DNA of 64,000 nt from Polynucleobacter sp. Latsch14-2 (GCF_018881925.1 NZ_JACVPL010000002.1:124001-188000); one strand, 5' to 3'; numbered from the stretch's first letter, positions 1 through 10,600 are shown. Numbers and translations are program-made. The notes: generated by a model not told the origin, from the sequence alone.

Positions 1-286
1 TCCCTGTGCCTCTAGCGCCCGTTAATAGAATATTATTCGCTGGTTTTTTTTGAATGAAATTCTGGGTATTTTCACGAATAGCATCGCGCTGACGATCGAT
101 ATGCTGCAGATCCTCAAAGCTAATATCGGATACATGTTTGACGGGTTGCAAAAAACCAATACTGCCAAAAATACTATCGCGCCGACGCCATCTAAATGCT
201 ACAGACGACTTCCATTGCTCTGCTGTTAGTGGCTTAGGTAAAAAAGTCTCTAGATGACTTAATAAATTTTCTAATTTTTCACTCAT
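1..286 (-). CDS. DUF815-type AAA ATPase, N-terminal part (cut by window edge)
   Basis: Reading the minus strand from an ATG at 286 gives an open frame running off the window start after about 95 codons. The protein begins MSEKLENLLSHLETFL and reaches an NNILLTGARGTG stretch that looks like the start of a Walker A loop. This, together with a position just downstream of argJ and secA, fits the DUF815 family of AAA ATPases found there in betaproteobacteria. The function of this family is poorly defined. The start lies 26 bases after the argJ stop on the same strand, so the two are probably co-transcribed. The catalytic C-terminal part is not visible, so the family call rests on the N-terminal third. 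Confidence 0.75.
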   Translation of the reverse strand, partial: MSEKLENLLSHLETFLPKPLTAEQWKSSVAFRWRRRDSIFGSIGFLQPVKHVSDISFEDLQHIDRQRDAIRENTQNFIQKKPANNILLTGARGTG

Positions 287-312
287 TTGTTTTTGCGCTC
301 TGTTTAACTTTC

Positions 313-1548
313 TTAAGACCGGTAATCAGCATTTATAGAGACATATTCGTGAGATAGATCACAGGTCCACATGGTTTGAGTTGCAGAGCCGCGACCTAAA
401 TCAATCTTGACAGTGATTTCAGCTTCTTTCATAACTCTTTGCCCATCAGCTTCTTGATAACTAGGGTTACGGCCACCATCCTTGGCAACCCAAACATCAC
501 CTAACCACATCTGCACTCGACTAACATCCAAGTCGGTAATGCCTGCATATCCAATCGCAGCCAGAATGCGGCCTAAATTGGGGTCGCTAGCAAAGAATGC
601 TGTCTTAACCAATGGTGAATGCGCGACTGCTTTGGCTACCAAACGACATTCTTCAGAAGTCTTGCCGCCACACACTTCAATAGTCATAAATTTAGTGGCT
701 CCCTCACCATCTCGCACAATCATTTGCGCTAGCTTTCTGGCCACGGTAATTAGGGCATTACGCACAATTGCATAATTTGGATCGGTAATTGAAGCAATCT
801 GGACTGCTGACTGCCCAGTCGCCATCACGATAAAAGAGTCATTAGTTGAAGTGTCGCCGTCGATCGTAATGGCATTAAACGAAAGATCTGCGATTTCACG
901 CGTGAGATTGCCAAGCAGTCCCGGCGCAAAGCCGGCATCGGTGGCAATAAATCCCAGCATCGTCGCCATATTCGGATGAATCATGCCAGCGCCCTTACAG
1001 ATCCCGGTGATCACTACTGAGCCTAACGGAGTTTGCACCGTCATTGAAGTGGCTTTAGGCTGCGTATCCGTGGTCATGATAGCTTCAGCCGCATCAAGCC
1101 AATTGTCTTCACCTAAATTAGCCACGGCATTGGGAAGCGCAGAAGTAATTTTTTCGATAGGCAAGGGCTCCAGAATGACGCCTGTCGAGAATGGCAATAT
1201 CTGAGCAGGATTGAGCTTGAGCTCCTCAGCCAAAACATCACAAGTCTCTAGAGCATGTTTCATACCTGCCTCTCCAGTGCCCGCATTGGCATTGCCTGTA
1301 TTCACCACCAGGGCGCGGATTTCTCCATTGCGCCCCTCTTGTGCTAAGTGCTCGCGGCAAACCTGAACCGGTGCGGCACAGAAACGATTTAAGGTAAATA
1401 CACCAGCAACCTGGGATCCAGGAGCTAATGTCATCACTAATAAATCTTTGCGATTTGCTTTCTTAATGCCAGCTTGAGTAATGCCCATCTGAAAGCCCTT
1501 CACAGGCTTGAGTTGGTCTTTTTGGGGAAGTGGGAGGTTAACTGTCAT
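313..1548 (-). CDS. argJ: Bifunctional ornithine acetyltransferase / N-acetylglutamate synthase
   Basis: ArgJ moves the acetyl group from N-acetylornithine to glutamate, closing the acetyl cycle of arginine synthesis in the cytoplasm. The 411-residue length is usual. Visible hallmarks are NTGNANAGTG near residues 83-92 and HPNMATML near 191-198. In this family the proenzyme cleaves itself before the threonine of the ATML motif (Thr196 here), and that threonine becomes the nucleophile. The frame is open upstream to 1575, but the longer start would lie inside the T tract of a terminator hairpin, so I chose the ATG at 1548 ([10 protein letters not shown]). No clear ribosome site is visible. The gene is followed by the DUF815 ATPase gene. 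Confidence 0.95.
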   Translation of the reverse strand: MTVNLPLPQKDQLKPVKGFQMGITQAGIKKANRKDLLVMTLAPGSQVAGVFTLNRFCAAPVQVCREHLAQEGRNGEIRALVVNTGNANAGTGEAGMKHALETCDVLAEELKLNPAQILPFSTGVILEPLPIEKITSALPNAVANLGEDNWLDAAEAIMTTDTQPKATSMTVQTPLGSVVITGICKGAGMIHPNMATMLGFIATDAGFAPGLLGNLTREIADLSFNAITIDGDTSTNDSFIVMATGQSAVQIASITDPNYAIVRNALITVARKLAQMIVRDGEGATKFMTIEVCGGKTSEECRLVAKAVAHSPLVKTAFFASDPNLGRILAAIGYAGITDLDVSRVQMWLGDVWVAKDGGRNPSYQEADGQRVMKEAEITVKIDLGRGSATQTMWTCDLSHEYVSINADYRS

Positions 1549-1572
1549 AGTTCGATAATTGTAGATGAGGCT

Positions 1573-1603
1573 CAAAAAGAAAGCGCGCCCTTAGGCGCGC
1601 TTT
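1573..1603 (-). terminator. Rho-independent terminator after the molybdenum hydroxylase genes
   Basis: A perfect 10-base stem (1580-1589 with 1594-1603, G+C-rich core GCGCGCC) closes a 4-base loop. On the minus strand it is followed by a run of five T. It lies just after the large hydroxylase subunit stop and 25 bases before the argJ ATG, so argJ probably has its own promoter or depends on read-through. Confidence 0.85.
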
Positions 1604-1630
1604 GCCAAATGCTTTACTTCAATAAAAAGC

Positions 1631-3754
1631 CTAAGCCTTAATTGGGAGTTCCCTAATGCGGTGACCAGTATTGGCCGCAATCGCGTTTACCAATGCTGGA
1701 GCAACCAAGGGGACCCCAACCTCACCTAAGCCGCCTGGCTTCTCTTGACTGGGAACTAAATGCACCTCAACGACTGGGGCTTGGTTTATGCGAATACTCG
1801 GGTAATCGTTGAAGTTGTTTTGCTGCACTCGCCCAGATTCAATAGTAATTTCATTATACAAAGCTGCGCCTAATCCATAGAGGATGCCTCCGGTCAGCTG
1901 TGCTTTTGCCTGATCTGGATGAACCGCAATTCCACAATCTGAGACGAAAGTAATTTTCTTGACCTTCGTACTCGCAGCAATCGGATCCAACTCAATCACA
2001 CATGCCGAGTAAGTGCCATAACACTCCATTTGCGCAACCCCAAAATGCTTACTATTAGGTTTATAGCCAGATTTTTGCACAGCTAATTTCAAAACAGCGG
2101 TAGCTCTAGGCTCTTTAGTAAGGGCAGCCAATCTAAAAGCAACTGGATCTTTGCCAGTCGCTTTTGCGGCTTCATCCATAAAACTCTCAACTGCAAACGC
2201 ATTAAGTGCATTACTAACAGAGCGCCAATAACCAACTCGAATACCAGCATCTTCAATCACATTGCGAACTTCAAGATTCGGAATGTCATACGTTAAATTA
2301 GCCGAGCCCTCTGTCATAAAAGGATCGTTGCCGTCTTTTACAAAAACTGGAAAAGCTCTTGCAGTAACGGATTGAGAAACCATCTTGGCTTTTAGCGAGC
2401 TTAATTTACCACTAGCCGTCAGGGTGGCATCCATATGATGCACACTCATTGGACGGTAGAAGTCATGGGTAATATCATCCTCTTTAGTCCACAACAATTT
2501 GACTGGCATCCCAGCGGCCTTTGAGATTTCAGCAGCTTGGCGTACGAAATCCAACTCTAGTTTTCGGCCGAATCCACCACCCAAGAAAGTGGTCTCAACC
2601 GTGACATCTTCTACCTTTAAACCAGTTGCTGTAGCTGCAACCGCTTGTGATCCTTGCTGAAATTGAACGGGCCCAATAATTCTGCACTTACCATTCGAAA
2701 AGTCAGCTGAACAATTGACTGGCTCCATTGTCGAATGCGCTAAGTAAGGCATGAAATATTGAGCGCTCAGAGTTTTGCCTTTACCCATATTGGCGTCAGC
2801 GTTACCAACTGACTTAATAACTGCTCCAGGCTTTGATAACCCAGCCTCAAGTTGTTTACGCATGCCTGCGTTAGAAATCGTTACCCCAGAGCCCTCATTC
2901 CAAGTAATTTTGAGTGCATCACGACCTTTACGAGCAGCATAAAAATCTTTTGCCAATACCGCCACACCATCGGAAATTTGTACCACCTTCATTACGCCTG
3001 AAACTTTCATTGCTTCAGAACTATCAACTGATACTGGCGTACCGCCAATGACTGGACATTGCGCCAAGGAAGCAATCGCCATACCGGGCATCTTGACGTC
3101 AATACCAAACACCGCTTTGCCCGCCACTTTGGCTGGTGTATCCAAGCGGCGCATACTCTCCTTGCCAATGACCATAAATTTGGCAGGAGACTTCAGTGCT
3201 GGTTTTTCAGGCAAAGGTATCTTGGCTGCATCAGCAGCTAATTCGCCAAAAGTTGCAGACTGGCCATTAGAGCTAGTTACTTTGCCGTTAAGTGCCTTAC
3301 ATTCGTCGATGGAGACATTCCAACGATTAGCAGCAGCTTGTACCAAAACAGAGCGCGTAGCAGCTCCCGCAGTGCGGAGCTTATCAAAAGCCTCGCGCAC
3401 CGAAGTAGAGCCGCCAGTAATTTGTCCGCCCAATAATGCATTGATGTAAACCGGCGCAACACTAGCAATCTCCACCTTTACCATCGATAAAGGCAGATTT
3501 AATTCTTCAGCAATGAGTGCGGGCATGGAGGTATATACGTCTTGACCCATCTCAGAGCGCGCACATATTAAGGTAATTTGATTATCTGGAGTAATGCGGA
3601 CCCATGCATTTGTAAAGGCCGGGTCACTTCCTGCACCAATAGCAGCATCGCTTGATAATGGGAGGTACATACCCAATACAAATGCGCCACTAACAGCAGC
3701 ACTATGCTGAATAAATTGACGACGACTTGTGTTCTTTAAAGAATTATTTTCCAT
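1631..3754 (-). CDS. Molybdopterin-binding large subunit of an isoquinoline 1-oxidoreductase-like hydroxylase (IorB type)
   Basis: This is a 707-residue member of the xanthine dehydrogenase/aldehyde oxidase family, single-chain IorB-like type, which binds the molybdenum cofactor and hydroxylates N-heterocycles or oxidises aldehydes. The N-terminus carries a twin-arginine signal (SRRQF at 10-14, then a hydrophobic stretch ending near SDAAIG), so a folded cofactor-loaded enzyme is probably exported. GGGFGRK near 391-397 is a cofactor contact. GGLGEVG near 675 holds the expected catalytic glutamate. The ATG at 3754 has a strong AAGGAG ribosome site, and the upstream open frame would overlap the small subunit. 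The partner [2Fe-2S] gene ends 10 bases before. The substrate cannot be told from sequence. Confidence 0.88.
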   Translation of the reverse strand: MENNSLKNTSRRQFIQHSAAVSGAFVLGMYLPLSSDAAIGAGSDPAFTNAWVRITPDNQITLICARSEMGQDVYTSMPALIAEELNLPLSMVKVEIASVAPVYINALLGGQITGGSTSVREAFDKLRTAGAATRSVLVQAAANRWNVSIDECKALNGKVTSSNGQSATFGELAADAAKIPLPEKPALKSPAKFMVIGKESMRRLDTPAKVAGKAVFGIDVKMPGMAIASLAQCPVIGGTPVSVDSSEAMKVSGVMKVVQISDGVAVLAKDFYAARKGRDALKITWNEGSGVTISNAGMRKQLEAGLSKPGAVIKSVGNADANMGKGKTLSAQYFMPYLAHSTMEPVNCSADFSNGKCRIIGPVQFQQGSQAVAATATGLKVEDVTVETTFLGGGFGRKLELDFVRQAAEISKAAGMPVKLLWTKEDDITHDFYRPMSVHHMDATLTASGKLSSLKAKMVSQSVTARAFPVFVKDGNDPFMTEGSANLTYDIPNLEVRNVIEDAGIRVGYWRSVSNALNAFAVESFMDEAAKATGKDPVAFRLAALTKEPRATAVLKLAVQKSGYKPNSKHFGVAQMECYGTYSACVIELDPIAASTKVKKITFVSDCGIAVHPDQAKAQLTGGILYGLGAALYNEITIESGRVQQNNFNDYPSIRINQAPVVEVHLVPSQEKPGGLGEVGVPLVAPALVNAIAANTGHRIRELPIKA

Positions 3755-3764
3755 ATTCGTCTCC

Positions 3765-4223
3765 TTACAGCAATTTATCTGCAGCACGTTCAATCGCTTT
3801 TTCAATACGAGAATACGTACCGCAGCGACAAATATTTCCACTCATCGCATTTTTAATTTCTTCTGGATTAGGCCGCTTCTTTTTCACCAACAAATCAGCT
3901 GCCGACATCATCTGCCCCGTCTGACAGTAACCGCATTGGGGAACATCGAATTCAATCCAAGAGGACTGAAGGGCTTGACCCATCTTCTGGGGCAAACCTT
4001 CCAGGGTAACCACTTTTTTACCAGCGGCCGCTGAGACTGGTATAGAGCATGAGCGAATTGCACTTCCCTCAAGGTGAACTGTACAGGCGCCACAAAGACC
4101 AGCACCGCAACCGTATTTAGGGCTCGTTACGTCCAAGTGGTCCCGCAAGACCCATAGAATTGGAGTTTGAGGATCGCCTTCAAATTGCACAGAATTGCCA
4201 TTTAAATTAAAAGACACAGTCAT
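3765..4223 (-). CDS. [2Fe-2S] small subunit of the molybdenum hydroxylase (IorA type)
   Basis: This 152-residue protein carries both iron-sulfur clusters of a molybdenum hydroxylase and passes electrons away from the molybdenum site. The plant-ferredoxin-like cluster is marked by CGAGLCGAC near residues 39-47 and a further Cys near 59. The C-terminal cluster is marked by CGYCQTGQ and CRCG. There is no signal peptide, so it is presumably carried through the Tat system by its partner. A good AAGGAG site precedes the ATG. It leads a two-gene unit with the large subunit. No FAD subunit is present, as expected for the IorAB type, where a cytochrome is the usual electron acceptor; none is encoded nearby. 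Confidence 0.9.
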   Translation of the reverse strand: MTVSFNLNGNSVQFEGDPQTPILWVLRDHLDVTSPKYGCGAGLCGACTVHLEGSAIRSCSIPVSAAAGKKVVTLEGLPQKMGQALQSSWIEFDVPQCGYCQTGQMMSAADLLVKKKRPNPEEIKNAMSGNICRCGTYSRIEKAIERAADKLL

Positions 4224-4307
4224 ATTGACTCCTTGATATTGTTCTTGCTCTAGATCATGACAGATTTAAATTAAATACGCATGAACTTGCATTTAGGGGT
4301 TTCACTA

Positions 4308-4343
4308 AAGAAAACGACCTAGAAAAATCTAGGTCGTTTTTAA
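4308..4343 (-). terminator. Terminator downstream of secA
   Basis: A 13-base perfect stem (4311-4323 with 4328-4340, core CGACCTAG) closes a 4-base A loop. T-rich tails follow it on both strands (TTTTCTTT on minus). It lies 30 bases after the secA stop and should end secA transcription before the molybdenum hydroxylase genes. Confidence 0.85.
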
Positions 4344-4371
4344 TTTAATGCGGCGCAGCAATTATTTGAGG

Positions 4372-7137
4372 CTAACTTAAAGCACCACAACAGTTTTTAT
4401 ATTTCTTACCACTGCCGCAGGTACATGGATCATTGCGACCAATCTTTGGGCCGGAACGAAGTGGTGCAGGAGTAATGGCAATATCTGAACCACCATCACC
4501 TGTAGATCCTGCAATATCCTGAACGGGATCAGCATGTTGATATTGAATATCAGACAGTTTGGCAAGATCTTCATTCATCGCTACAGAGGCTTCATCTAAC
4601 TCACTTGCGCTACGGATCTGTACAGTCATAATGCTTTTCACAACATCATTCTTGATGACATTTAATAACTCACCATATAGCTCAAATGCCTCACGACGAT
4701 ATTCTTGTTTTGGATCTTTTTGAGCATAACCACGCAAATGAATACCTTGGCGCAAATGATCTAATGCGGCCAAATGCTCACGCCAATGACTATCTAGGCT
4801 ATACAACAGAACGGAGCGCTCAAACCCAGCAAACGAGTCTCGTCCCGATAACTCCACCTTCGCATCGTAGCTTTCTTTTGCAGTCTGCAGAACACGCTCA
4901 ACAATTTCTGCATCATCTACAGATGCAGCCCCCTCGACCCAGCCTTTGAGATCAATAGTCAAACTCCAATCGCTAGCCAGTGCATTTTCTAGGCCGGCCA
5001 AATCCCACTGTTCCTCCATAGATTCCGCAGGAACATAGTAGGAACAAATAGTGCGCAGAACATCTTCACGTAAGTTGGCAATTAAATCGCCAATATCTTG
5101 ACTCTCTAAGACTTCATTTCTTAGGCGATACGTTTCTTTGCGTTGATCATTGGCAACGTCGTCGTATTCCAGTAACTGCTTACGAATATCAAAGTTACGG
5201 CCCTCAACCTTGCGCTGGGCAGACTCGATAGAGCGTGTCACCATACCAGCTTCGATAGGTTCACCATCGGGCATCTTAAGACGCTCCATAACAGCACGTA
5301 AACGATCGCCCGCAAAAATACGGAGCAACGGATCATCTAAAGACAGATAGAAACGAGATGAGCCTGGATCGCCTTGACGACCGGAACGACCTCTTAATTG
5401 GTTATCAATACGGCGACTCTCGTGTCGCTCGGTGCCGATAATATGTAAACCACCAGCAGTCAACACTTGATCATGAATACTCTGCCATTCGTCTTGCAAA
5501 GTTTTAATCTTGCTAGCTTTATCTACATCTGAAATTGCTTCGTCAGCCTCTATCAAAGAAGACTGCTTGCCAACGTTTCCACCCAGCACGATGTCTGTTC
5601 CACGACCAGCCATATTAGTGGCAATCGTGATCATTTTTGGTCGACCTGCTTGTGCGATGATTTCTGCTTCGCGTGCATGTTGCTTTGCATTCAACACTTG
5701 ATGTGGCAACTGTCGCTTATCAAGGAGGTTAGCAATAAGCTCTGAGTTTTCAATCGAGGTTGTACCAACCAATACTGGCTGACCGCGCTGATAGCAATCT
5801 TCAATATCCTTGATCACGGCATCATAGCGCTCACGAGAAGACTTATAAATCTGATCTTGCTTGTCTTTTCTTTGGCTAATACGATTTGGAGGTATGACTA
5901 CCGTTTCAAGGTTATAAATTTCCTTAAACTCATATGCCTCAGTATCAGCCGTACCCGTCATACCCGCCAGCTTGCCGTACATGCGGAAATAATTCTGAAA
6001 GGTAATAGTTGCTAAAGTTTGGTTCTCATTCTGAATCGGAACACCCTCTTTAGCTTCAACCGCTTGATGTAATCCGTCCGACCAACGACGACCCTGCATA
6101 AGTCGACCAGTGAACTCATCAACAATGATGACTTCTTTGTTTTGCACAACATACTGTTGATCGCGATGATACAAAGTGTGCGCTCGTAATGCAGCGTAGA
6201 CATGGTGCATCAAGGTAATATTTTGCGGGGCGTATAAAGAGTCGCCATCATTTAGGGCGCCCAACTGTACCAACACAGTCTCAGCTTTGTCATGACCTTG
6301 CTCGGTCAAATACACCTGCTGTGATTTTTCATCGACCCAATAATCTCCGGCCTTGATAACTCCAGTGCCATCAGATTTTTCTTCGCCAATCTGCAATTCT
6401 AAATAAGAAGGCAGTGCATTGATCTTAATGTAGAGATCAGTATGATCTTCTGCCTGTCCAGAAATAATTAAAGGTGTGCGAGCTTCGTCGATCAAAATCG
6501 AGTCAACCTCGTCAACGATGGCATAAGCTAGGCCGCGCTGTACTCGCTGACCTAAATCCTGCACCATGTTATCGCGTAGATAATCAAAACCGAACTCGTT
6601 ATTGGTACCGTAGGTGATATCAGCGGCATATGCTTCTTGCTTGGTTGTGTGATCCATCTGAGACAGGTTCACGCCAACTTTCATGCCGAGGAAGTTATAT
6701 AGCTTAGACATCCACTCAGCATCACGTTGAGCCAAGTAATCATTCACGGTAACAACATGGACACCTTTACCCGTTAAGGCATTTAAATATACGGGAAGCG
6801 TTGCTGTCAGCGTCTTACCTTCACCGGTACCCATTTCGGCAATTTTGCCTTGGTGCAAAGCAAGACCACCCATAATCTGTGCGTCGAAATGGCGCATCTT
6901 CATTACTCGCGTGCTTGCTTCGCGCACCACCGCAAAAGCTTCGGGCGCAATATCATCAAGCGACTCGCCAGCATTCAAGCGCGACTTGAATTGCACGGTC
7001 CTAGCTTGAAGGGCGGCATCATCCAAAGTCTGCAGGCTAGCTTCAAAAGCATTGACCTTGGCAACGACTTTGCGATACTGTTTTAAGAGGCGGTCGTTAC
7101 GACTGCCGACCAGGGTTTTAAGAAGACCGATTACCAT
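4372..7137 (-). CDS. secA: Preprotein translocase ATPase SecA
   Basis: SecA is the motor that pushes unfolded secretory proteins through SecYEG using ATP. The 921 residues show the full family layout: Walker A MGTGEGKT at 102-109, the [12 protein letters not shown] Walker B region, the helicase-like second nucleotide domain with [10 protein letters not shown] and GRSGRQGD, and a C-terminal zinc site with Cys at 905, 907, 916 and 917 that in relatives binds SecB and lipids. It is divergent from dciA, with 54 bases between the starts, and is followed by a strong terminator. The ribosome site before the ATG is weak. No SecM-like gene is seen upstream. Confidence 0.98.
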   Translation of the reverse strand: MVIGLLKTLVGSRNDRLLKQYRKVVAKVNAFEASLQTLDDAALQARTVQFKSRLNAGESLDDIAPEAFAVVREASTRVMKMRHFDAQIMGGLALHQGKIAEMGTGEGKTLTATLPVYLNALTGKGVHVVTVNDYLAQRDAEWMSKLYNFLGMKVGVNLSQMDHTTKQEAYAADITYGTNNEFGFDYLRDNMVQDLGQRVQRGLAYAIVDEVDSILIDEARTPLIISGQAEDHTDLYIKINALPSYLELQIGEEKSDGTGVIKAGDYWVDEKSQQVYLTEQGHDKAETVLVQLGALNDGDSLYAPQNITLMHHVYAALRAHTLYHRDQQYVVQNKEVIIVDEFTGRLMQGRRWSDGLHQAVEAKEGVPIQNENQTLATITFQNYFRMYGKLAGMTGTADTEAYEFKEIYNLETVVIPPNRISQRKDKQDQIYKSSRERYDAVIKDIEDCYQRGQPVLVGTTSIENSELIANLLDKRQLPHQVLNAKQHAREAEIIAQAGRPKMITIATNMAGRGTDIVLGGNVGKQSSLIEADEAISDVDKASKIKTLQDEWQSIHDQVLTAGGLHIIGTERHESRRIDNQLRGRSGRQGDPGSSRFYLSLDDPLLRIFAGDRLRAVMERLKMPDGEPIEAGMVTRSIESAQRKVEGRNFDIRKQLLEYDDVANDQRKETYRLRNEVLESQDIGDLIANLREDVLRTICSYYVPAESMEEQWDLAGLENALASDWSLTIDLKGWVEGAASVDDAEIVERVLQTAKESYDAKVELSGRDSFAGFERSVLLYSLDSHWREHLAALDHLRQGIHLRGYAQKDPKQEYRREAFELYGELLNVIKNDVVKSIMTVQIRSASELDEASVAMNEDLAKLSDIQYQHADPVQDIAGSTGDGGSDIAITPAPLRSGPKIGRNDPCTCGSGKKYKNCCGALS

Positions 7138-7191
7138 GGGATATTGAAGAAAATTAAGTCCTTGAGTTTATCACCCGTACCCTCTTTTTTT

Positions 7192-7692
7192 ATGAACTTT
7201 GCCCCCAAACCCTCCCGCAGTAAAGTAGCCCATGAATGGGCGGATTACCTGCGGGACTCCGAAGGGCTGGGCGGCATTCTAGCCAAGACAGAAGATTTGG
7301 CTAAGCTGAAAACAAGCCTCAGTCTGGCATTAAATGAGCTGGAATTAGGTCATTTGGCGGCTAAAATTGATGTGGGGTGGCGCACTAATGCTCCAAATGA
7401 GCTATTTTTACTGGTCAACAATGCCAGCATTGCCAATCGGCTTCAGCAAATTTTACCTAGTCTAATCAATGAGTTATCTAAAAAAGGTTATGCTTGCAGC
7501 GCGATTAAAGTGCGCCTAAAACCAGCCCCACCAAACTGGGAAGTAAAACCTAGGGATGCTGAAAAAATAAGCAGGCCGCGTGGCTTTAATCAGGTTGCAA
7601 GAAGTTCTTGGGAGGGTCTACTGGATAAATTAGCGCCCGATTCTGACTTGCGCAAAGCAGTCGAGCGGCTACTTCAAGGCAAATCTAATTAG
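7192..7692 (+). CDS. dciA: DciA-family (DUF721) protein, predicted replicative helicase loading factor
   Basis: This 166-residue protein resembles the DciA/DUF721 family. In bacteria lacking DnaC-type loaders, DciA helps load the replicative helicase DnaB at the origin. The DUF721-like core runs from about LNELELGHLAAKI through VNNASIANRLQQILPSLI, followed by a basic, probably disordered tail. The frame is open back to a TTG at 7144, but the ATG at 7192 gives MNFAPKPSRS and a normal family length. The position between lpxC and secA is the usual place for dciA in many proteobacteria and supports the call. The gene converges on lpxC with 15 bases between the stops. Confidence 0.75.
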   Translation: MNFAPKPSRSKVAHEWADYLRDSEGLGGILAKTEDLAKLKTSLSLALNELELGHLAAKIDVGWRTNAPNELFLLVNNASIANRLQQILPSLINELSKKGYACSAIKVRLKPAPPNWEVKPRDAEKISRPRGFNQVARSSWEGLLDKLAPDSDLRKAVERLLQGKSN

Positions 7693-7707
7693 CTATAAAG
7701 AGCCGCC

Positions 7708-8622
7708 TTAGAAAAAGAGGGGCTGACTTTCTTGAGAATAAGCCTGCGGAGCTTTATTTTCAGTAAAAGAGGTGATTTCGTAAGAACTAGGGTCTTCCAA
7801 TAACTTACGCAGAAGCGCATTATTTAAAGCATGGCCCGATTTCAAAGCAACATATGCCCCAACAATTGGATGCCCAACCAAATAAAGATCGCCAATAGCA
7901 TCTAGGATTTTGTGGCGCACGAATTCATCCTCGTAGCGCAATTCTTCATTATTAAGAATGCGGTGCTCGTCCAACACAATAGCATTGTCTAAACTTCCGC
8001 CTCGGGCTAAACCCATTTCTCGCAATGCCTCAACTTCGTGAGCAAAACCAAAAGTGCGAGCGCGCCCAATTTCACTTCGATAAGCATGCTCAGCAAAATC
8101 GACAACAAAACGTTGGCCAGTTTTATCCACTGCAGGGTGCTTAAAATCGATTGTGAAATCCAACTTAAAACCAAAGAATGGTTCGAGACGCGCAAGCTTA
8201 TCGTCTTCACGGACTTCAATTGGCTTTTTAATTACAAGGAATTTTCGTGGCTCGTCTTGCTCGGTAATGCCAGCAGACTCGATCAAAAATAAAAATGAGG
8301 CGGCACTACCATCCATGATGGGAACTTCTTCACCATCAAGCTCAATCAACAAGTTATCAAGACCTAAGCCTGCGCAAGCTGAGAGCAAATGTTCAACGGT
8401 CGATATACGAACACCATCTTTTTGAATCACTGAAGCTAAGCGAGTGTCACATACAGCCAGAGCAGTGGCCGGTACGACCGATTGCTCTGGAGTATCTACG
8501 CGGACAAACTGTACCCCTGAATTTACCGGTGCAGGCTTGATCGAGATCGTTACCTTGCGCCCTGAATGCAAGCCAATCCCAACAGTTTTCACTGGAGTTG
8601 AGATTGTGCGTTGCTTCATCAT
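7708..8622 (-). CDS. lpxC: UDP-3-O-acyl-N-acetylglucosamine deacetylase
   Basis: LpxC performs the committed step of lipid A synthesis, removing acetate from UDP-3-O-acyl-GlcNAc with a zinc ion. The 304-residue length is typical. Expected zinc ligands are visible as His78 (VEHLLSA), His237 and Asp241 ([10 protein letters not shown]), with the general acid His264 (SGHALNN). Two adjacent ATG codons at 8622 and 8619 could start it, and the ribosome site is weak. It lies 23 bases after the peroxiredoxin gene at the distal end of the dcw run, so lipid A synthesis may be coupled to cell wall and division gene expression. Confidence 0.97.
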   Translation of the reverse strand: MMKQRTISTPVKTVGIGLHSGRKVTISIKPAPVNSGVQFVRVDTPEQSVVPATALAVCDTRLASVIQKDGVRISTVEHLLSACAGLGLDNLLIELDGEEVPIMDGSAASFLFLIESAGITEQDEPRKFLVIKKPIEVREDDKLARLEPFFGFKLDFTIDFKHPAVDKTGQRFVVDFAEHAYRSEIGRARTFGFAHEVEALREMGLARGGSLDNAIVLDEHRILNNEELRYEDEFVRHKILDAIGDLYLVGHPIVGAYVALKSGHALNNALLRKLLEDPSSYEITSFTENKAPQAYSQESQPLFF

Positions 8623-8645
8623 CAGCTTATAAATTCAGAAAGTAA

Positions 8646-9146
8646 TTAAAGCTTTTTCAAAATAGAAGCAGCATCACTTACTTCAAACTTACCTGGAGCT
8701 TCGCGGTCTAAAGTCTTAACTACACCGTCTTCTACAATCATGGCATAGCGGTCTGAACGAACTCCCAAACCGCGGGCAACCAAATCAAGTTCTAGGCCTA
8801 GCTTTTTAGTGAACTCGCCACTACCATCACCTAACATACGAATCTTCTTGCCGACTTTTTGATCGCGTCCCCAAGCGCCCATAACAAATGGGTCATTCAC
8901 AGAAACACACCAAATTTCATCAACACCTTTAGCTTTGATTGCATCAAAGTGTTCGACATAACTTGGCACATGCTTTGCAGAGCAAGTTGGCGTAAATGCG
9001 CCAGGCAATGCAAAGATTACAATTTTCTTACCAGCAACTTCTTTTTCAACTTCAAAAGCATTTGGCCCGATAGCGCAACCTTCAGTCGCTTCGTCGTAAA
9101 ACTCGTAGAGAGTGGCATTTGGTAATTTTTGTCCGACTGCAATCAT
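8646..9146 (-). CDS. Peroxiredoxin of the Prx5/thioredoxin-dependent type
   Basis: This 166-residue cytoplasmic peroxidase belongs to the Prx5-like subgroup. It carries PGAFTPTCS at 48-56 with the peroxidatic cysteine at 55. The family reduces hydrogen peroxide and alkyl hydroperoxides using glutaredoxin or thioredoxin. No signal peptide is seen. A GGAGA ribosome site lies seven bases before the ATG. It is placed between ftsZ and lpxC, an arrangement also known in other Burkholderiales. An imperfect hairpin in the ftsZ side gap may reduce read-through from the division genes. Confidence 0.92.
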   Translation of the reverse strand: MIAVGQKLPNATLYEFYDEATEGCAIGPNAFEVEKEVAGKKIVIFALPGAFTPTCSAKHVPSYVEHFDAIKAKGVDEIWCVSVNDPFVMGAWGRDQKVGKKIRMLGDGSGEFTKKLGLELDLVARGLGVRSDRYAMIVEDGVVKTLDREAPGKFEVSDAASILKKL

Positions 9147-9177
9147 GGGATCTCCAATGAAATAGTTGTTTGAAAGT

Positions 9178-9228
9178 ATGCCAACGCTAGCGCGGGATTC
9201 GTCGTCCGGAGGGGCGCCGCGCTGGCAT
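9178..9228 (-). repeat. Imperfect inverted repeat between ftsZ and the peroxiredoxin gene
   Basis: Arms at 9178-9195 and 9217-9228 pair as ATGCCA/TGGCAT and AGCGCGG/CCGCGCT, with a 5-base bulge (9184-9188) and a G+C-rich 21-base loop. No long T tract follows on the minus strand, so a classical terminator is unlikely. It could attenuate transcription or stabilise the ftsZ 3' end. Confidence 0.5.
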
Positions 9229-9259
9229 TTCGCAACTATCTATTGTATTGAGCAGTTTA

Positions 9260-10600
9260 TTAATCTGCTTGCTTACGTAAAAAGGCTGGAATTTCGTAGT
9301 AATCAGCCCCTTTATCCAACATGGTCTTTGCCTGTGGGGAACTATCCGCACCCAATGTAGGGATAGGAGAAGCCTCACGAGAACTACGGAACACTCTAGG
9401 CAAATCATATTGGCTGTAATCAACACTACTTGACGCTGACTGAGCTGCCAATGAAGGCATACCGCCCGATCCAGTTAAGGCCAAGCCTGCGCTGGCGCTT
9501 AATGCTGAGTCCATCCCAGCCTTACTCATTGCAGCGGAAGGGCTCGCTGGAGCAAAGCTGTTGAGATCAGCCATGGTTGGCATTGCATCATGCGTACCTG
9601 TTGCTTGCCTCCAAACCACTTCTGGCTGACTGTTTTGGCGAGACTGCGGATTATTCAAGCCAGTTGCAACAACAGTAACTCGCAAAGCATCACCCAAGCT
9701 ATCGTCATAAACCGTACCGAAAATGACGGTCGCATCATCTGCGGCATAACCACGGATTGCAGCCATCACTTCACGAGTTTCTGACAATTTCAATGAGCGA
9801 CTTGCGGTAATGTTTACCAGCACACCACGCGCTCCAGAAAGATCAACGCCCTCAAGCAATGGAGAAGCAACTGCAGCTTCAGCAGCGAGGCGCGCACGAT
9901 CCATACCAGAAACAGTTGCCGTTCCCATCATGGCCTTACCTTGCTCGCCCATCACAGTCTTCACGTCCTCAAAGTCGACGTTAATTAAACCCTGCACATT
10001 AATAATTTCTGCAATACCAGACACTGCATTGTGTAAAACATCATCAGCACAGGCAAATGCTTTATCAAACTCAGCATCTTCGCCCATAACTTCAAATAGT
10101 TTTTCATTCAAAACGACGATCAAAGAATCAACATAACTCTCTAACTCGGCAGCACCATTTTCAGCAACCTTCAAGCGCTTTACGCCTTCAAAATCAAACG
10201 GCTTACTAATAACACCCACCGTCAAAATACCCATTTCTTTTGCAACTTGAGCGACGATTGGAGCGGCTCCAGTTCCGGTTCCACCACCCATACCTGCAGT
10301 AATAAATACCATGTGTGCACCTTGCAAAGTATCTGCAATACGAGCACGAGCCTCTTCTGCGGAGGCCGCACCGATTTCTGGCTTGGCACCAGCACCCAGT
10401 CCGCTAGAACCTAGTTGCAAATTCACAGATGCCTCAGAGCGCTGTAAGGCGCCAGCATCGGTGTTCATGCAAATAAACTCTACGCCGTTTACACCGCGAC
10501 GAATCATATGCTGGACAGCATTGCCACCAGCGCCACCGACTCCCACCACTTTAATGATGGTTTTCCCGGCTGTTTCTTGATCTAACATTTCAAATTCCAT
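9260..10600 (-). CDS. ftsZ: Cell division GTPase FtsZ
   Basis: FtsZ polymerises with GTP into the Z ring that organises septum formation. The 446 residues show the tubulin signature GGGTGTG at 105-111, the N-terminal [10 protein letters not shown] nucleotide loop, a long variable linker rich in Ser, Ala and Met (about 325-425), and a C-terminal tail peptide near [10 protein letters not shown] that binds FtsA and ZipA-type partners. A strong GGAGGG ribosome site precedes the ATG, fitting high expression. It is the last division gene of the dcw cluster, 49 bases after ftsA. Confidence 0.98.
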   Translation of the reverse strand: MEFEMLDQETAGKTIIKVVGVGGAGGNAVQHMIRRGVNGVEFICMNTDAGALQRSEASVNLQLGSSGLGAGAKPEIGAASAEEARARIADTLQGAHMVFITAGMGGGTGTGAAPIVAQVAKEMGILTVGVISKPFDFEGVKRLKVAENGAAELESYVDSLIVVLNEKLFEVMGEDAEFDKAFACADDVLHNAVSGIAEIINVQGLINVDFEDVKTVMGEQGKAMMGTATVSGMDRARLAAEAAVASPLLEGVDLSGARGVLVNITASRSLKLSETREVMAAIRGYAADDATVIFGTVYDDSLGDALRVTVVATGLNNPQSRQNSQPEVVWRQATGTHDAMPTMADLNSFAPASPSAAMSKAGMDSALSASAGLALTGSGGMPSLAAQSASSSVDYSQYDLPRVFRSSREASPIPTLGADSSPQAKTMLDKGADYYEIPAFLRKQAD

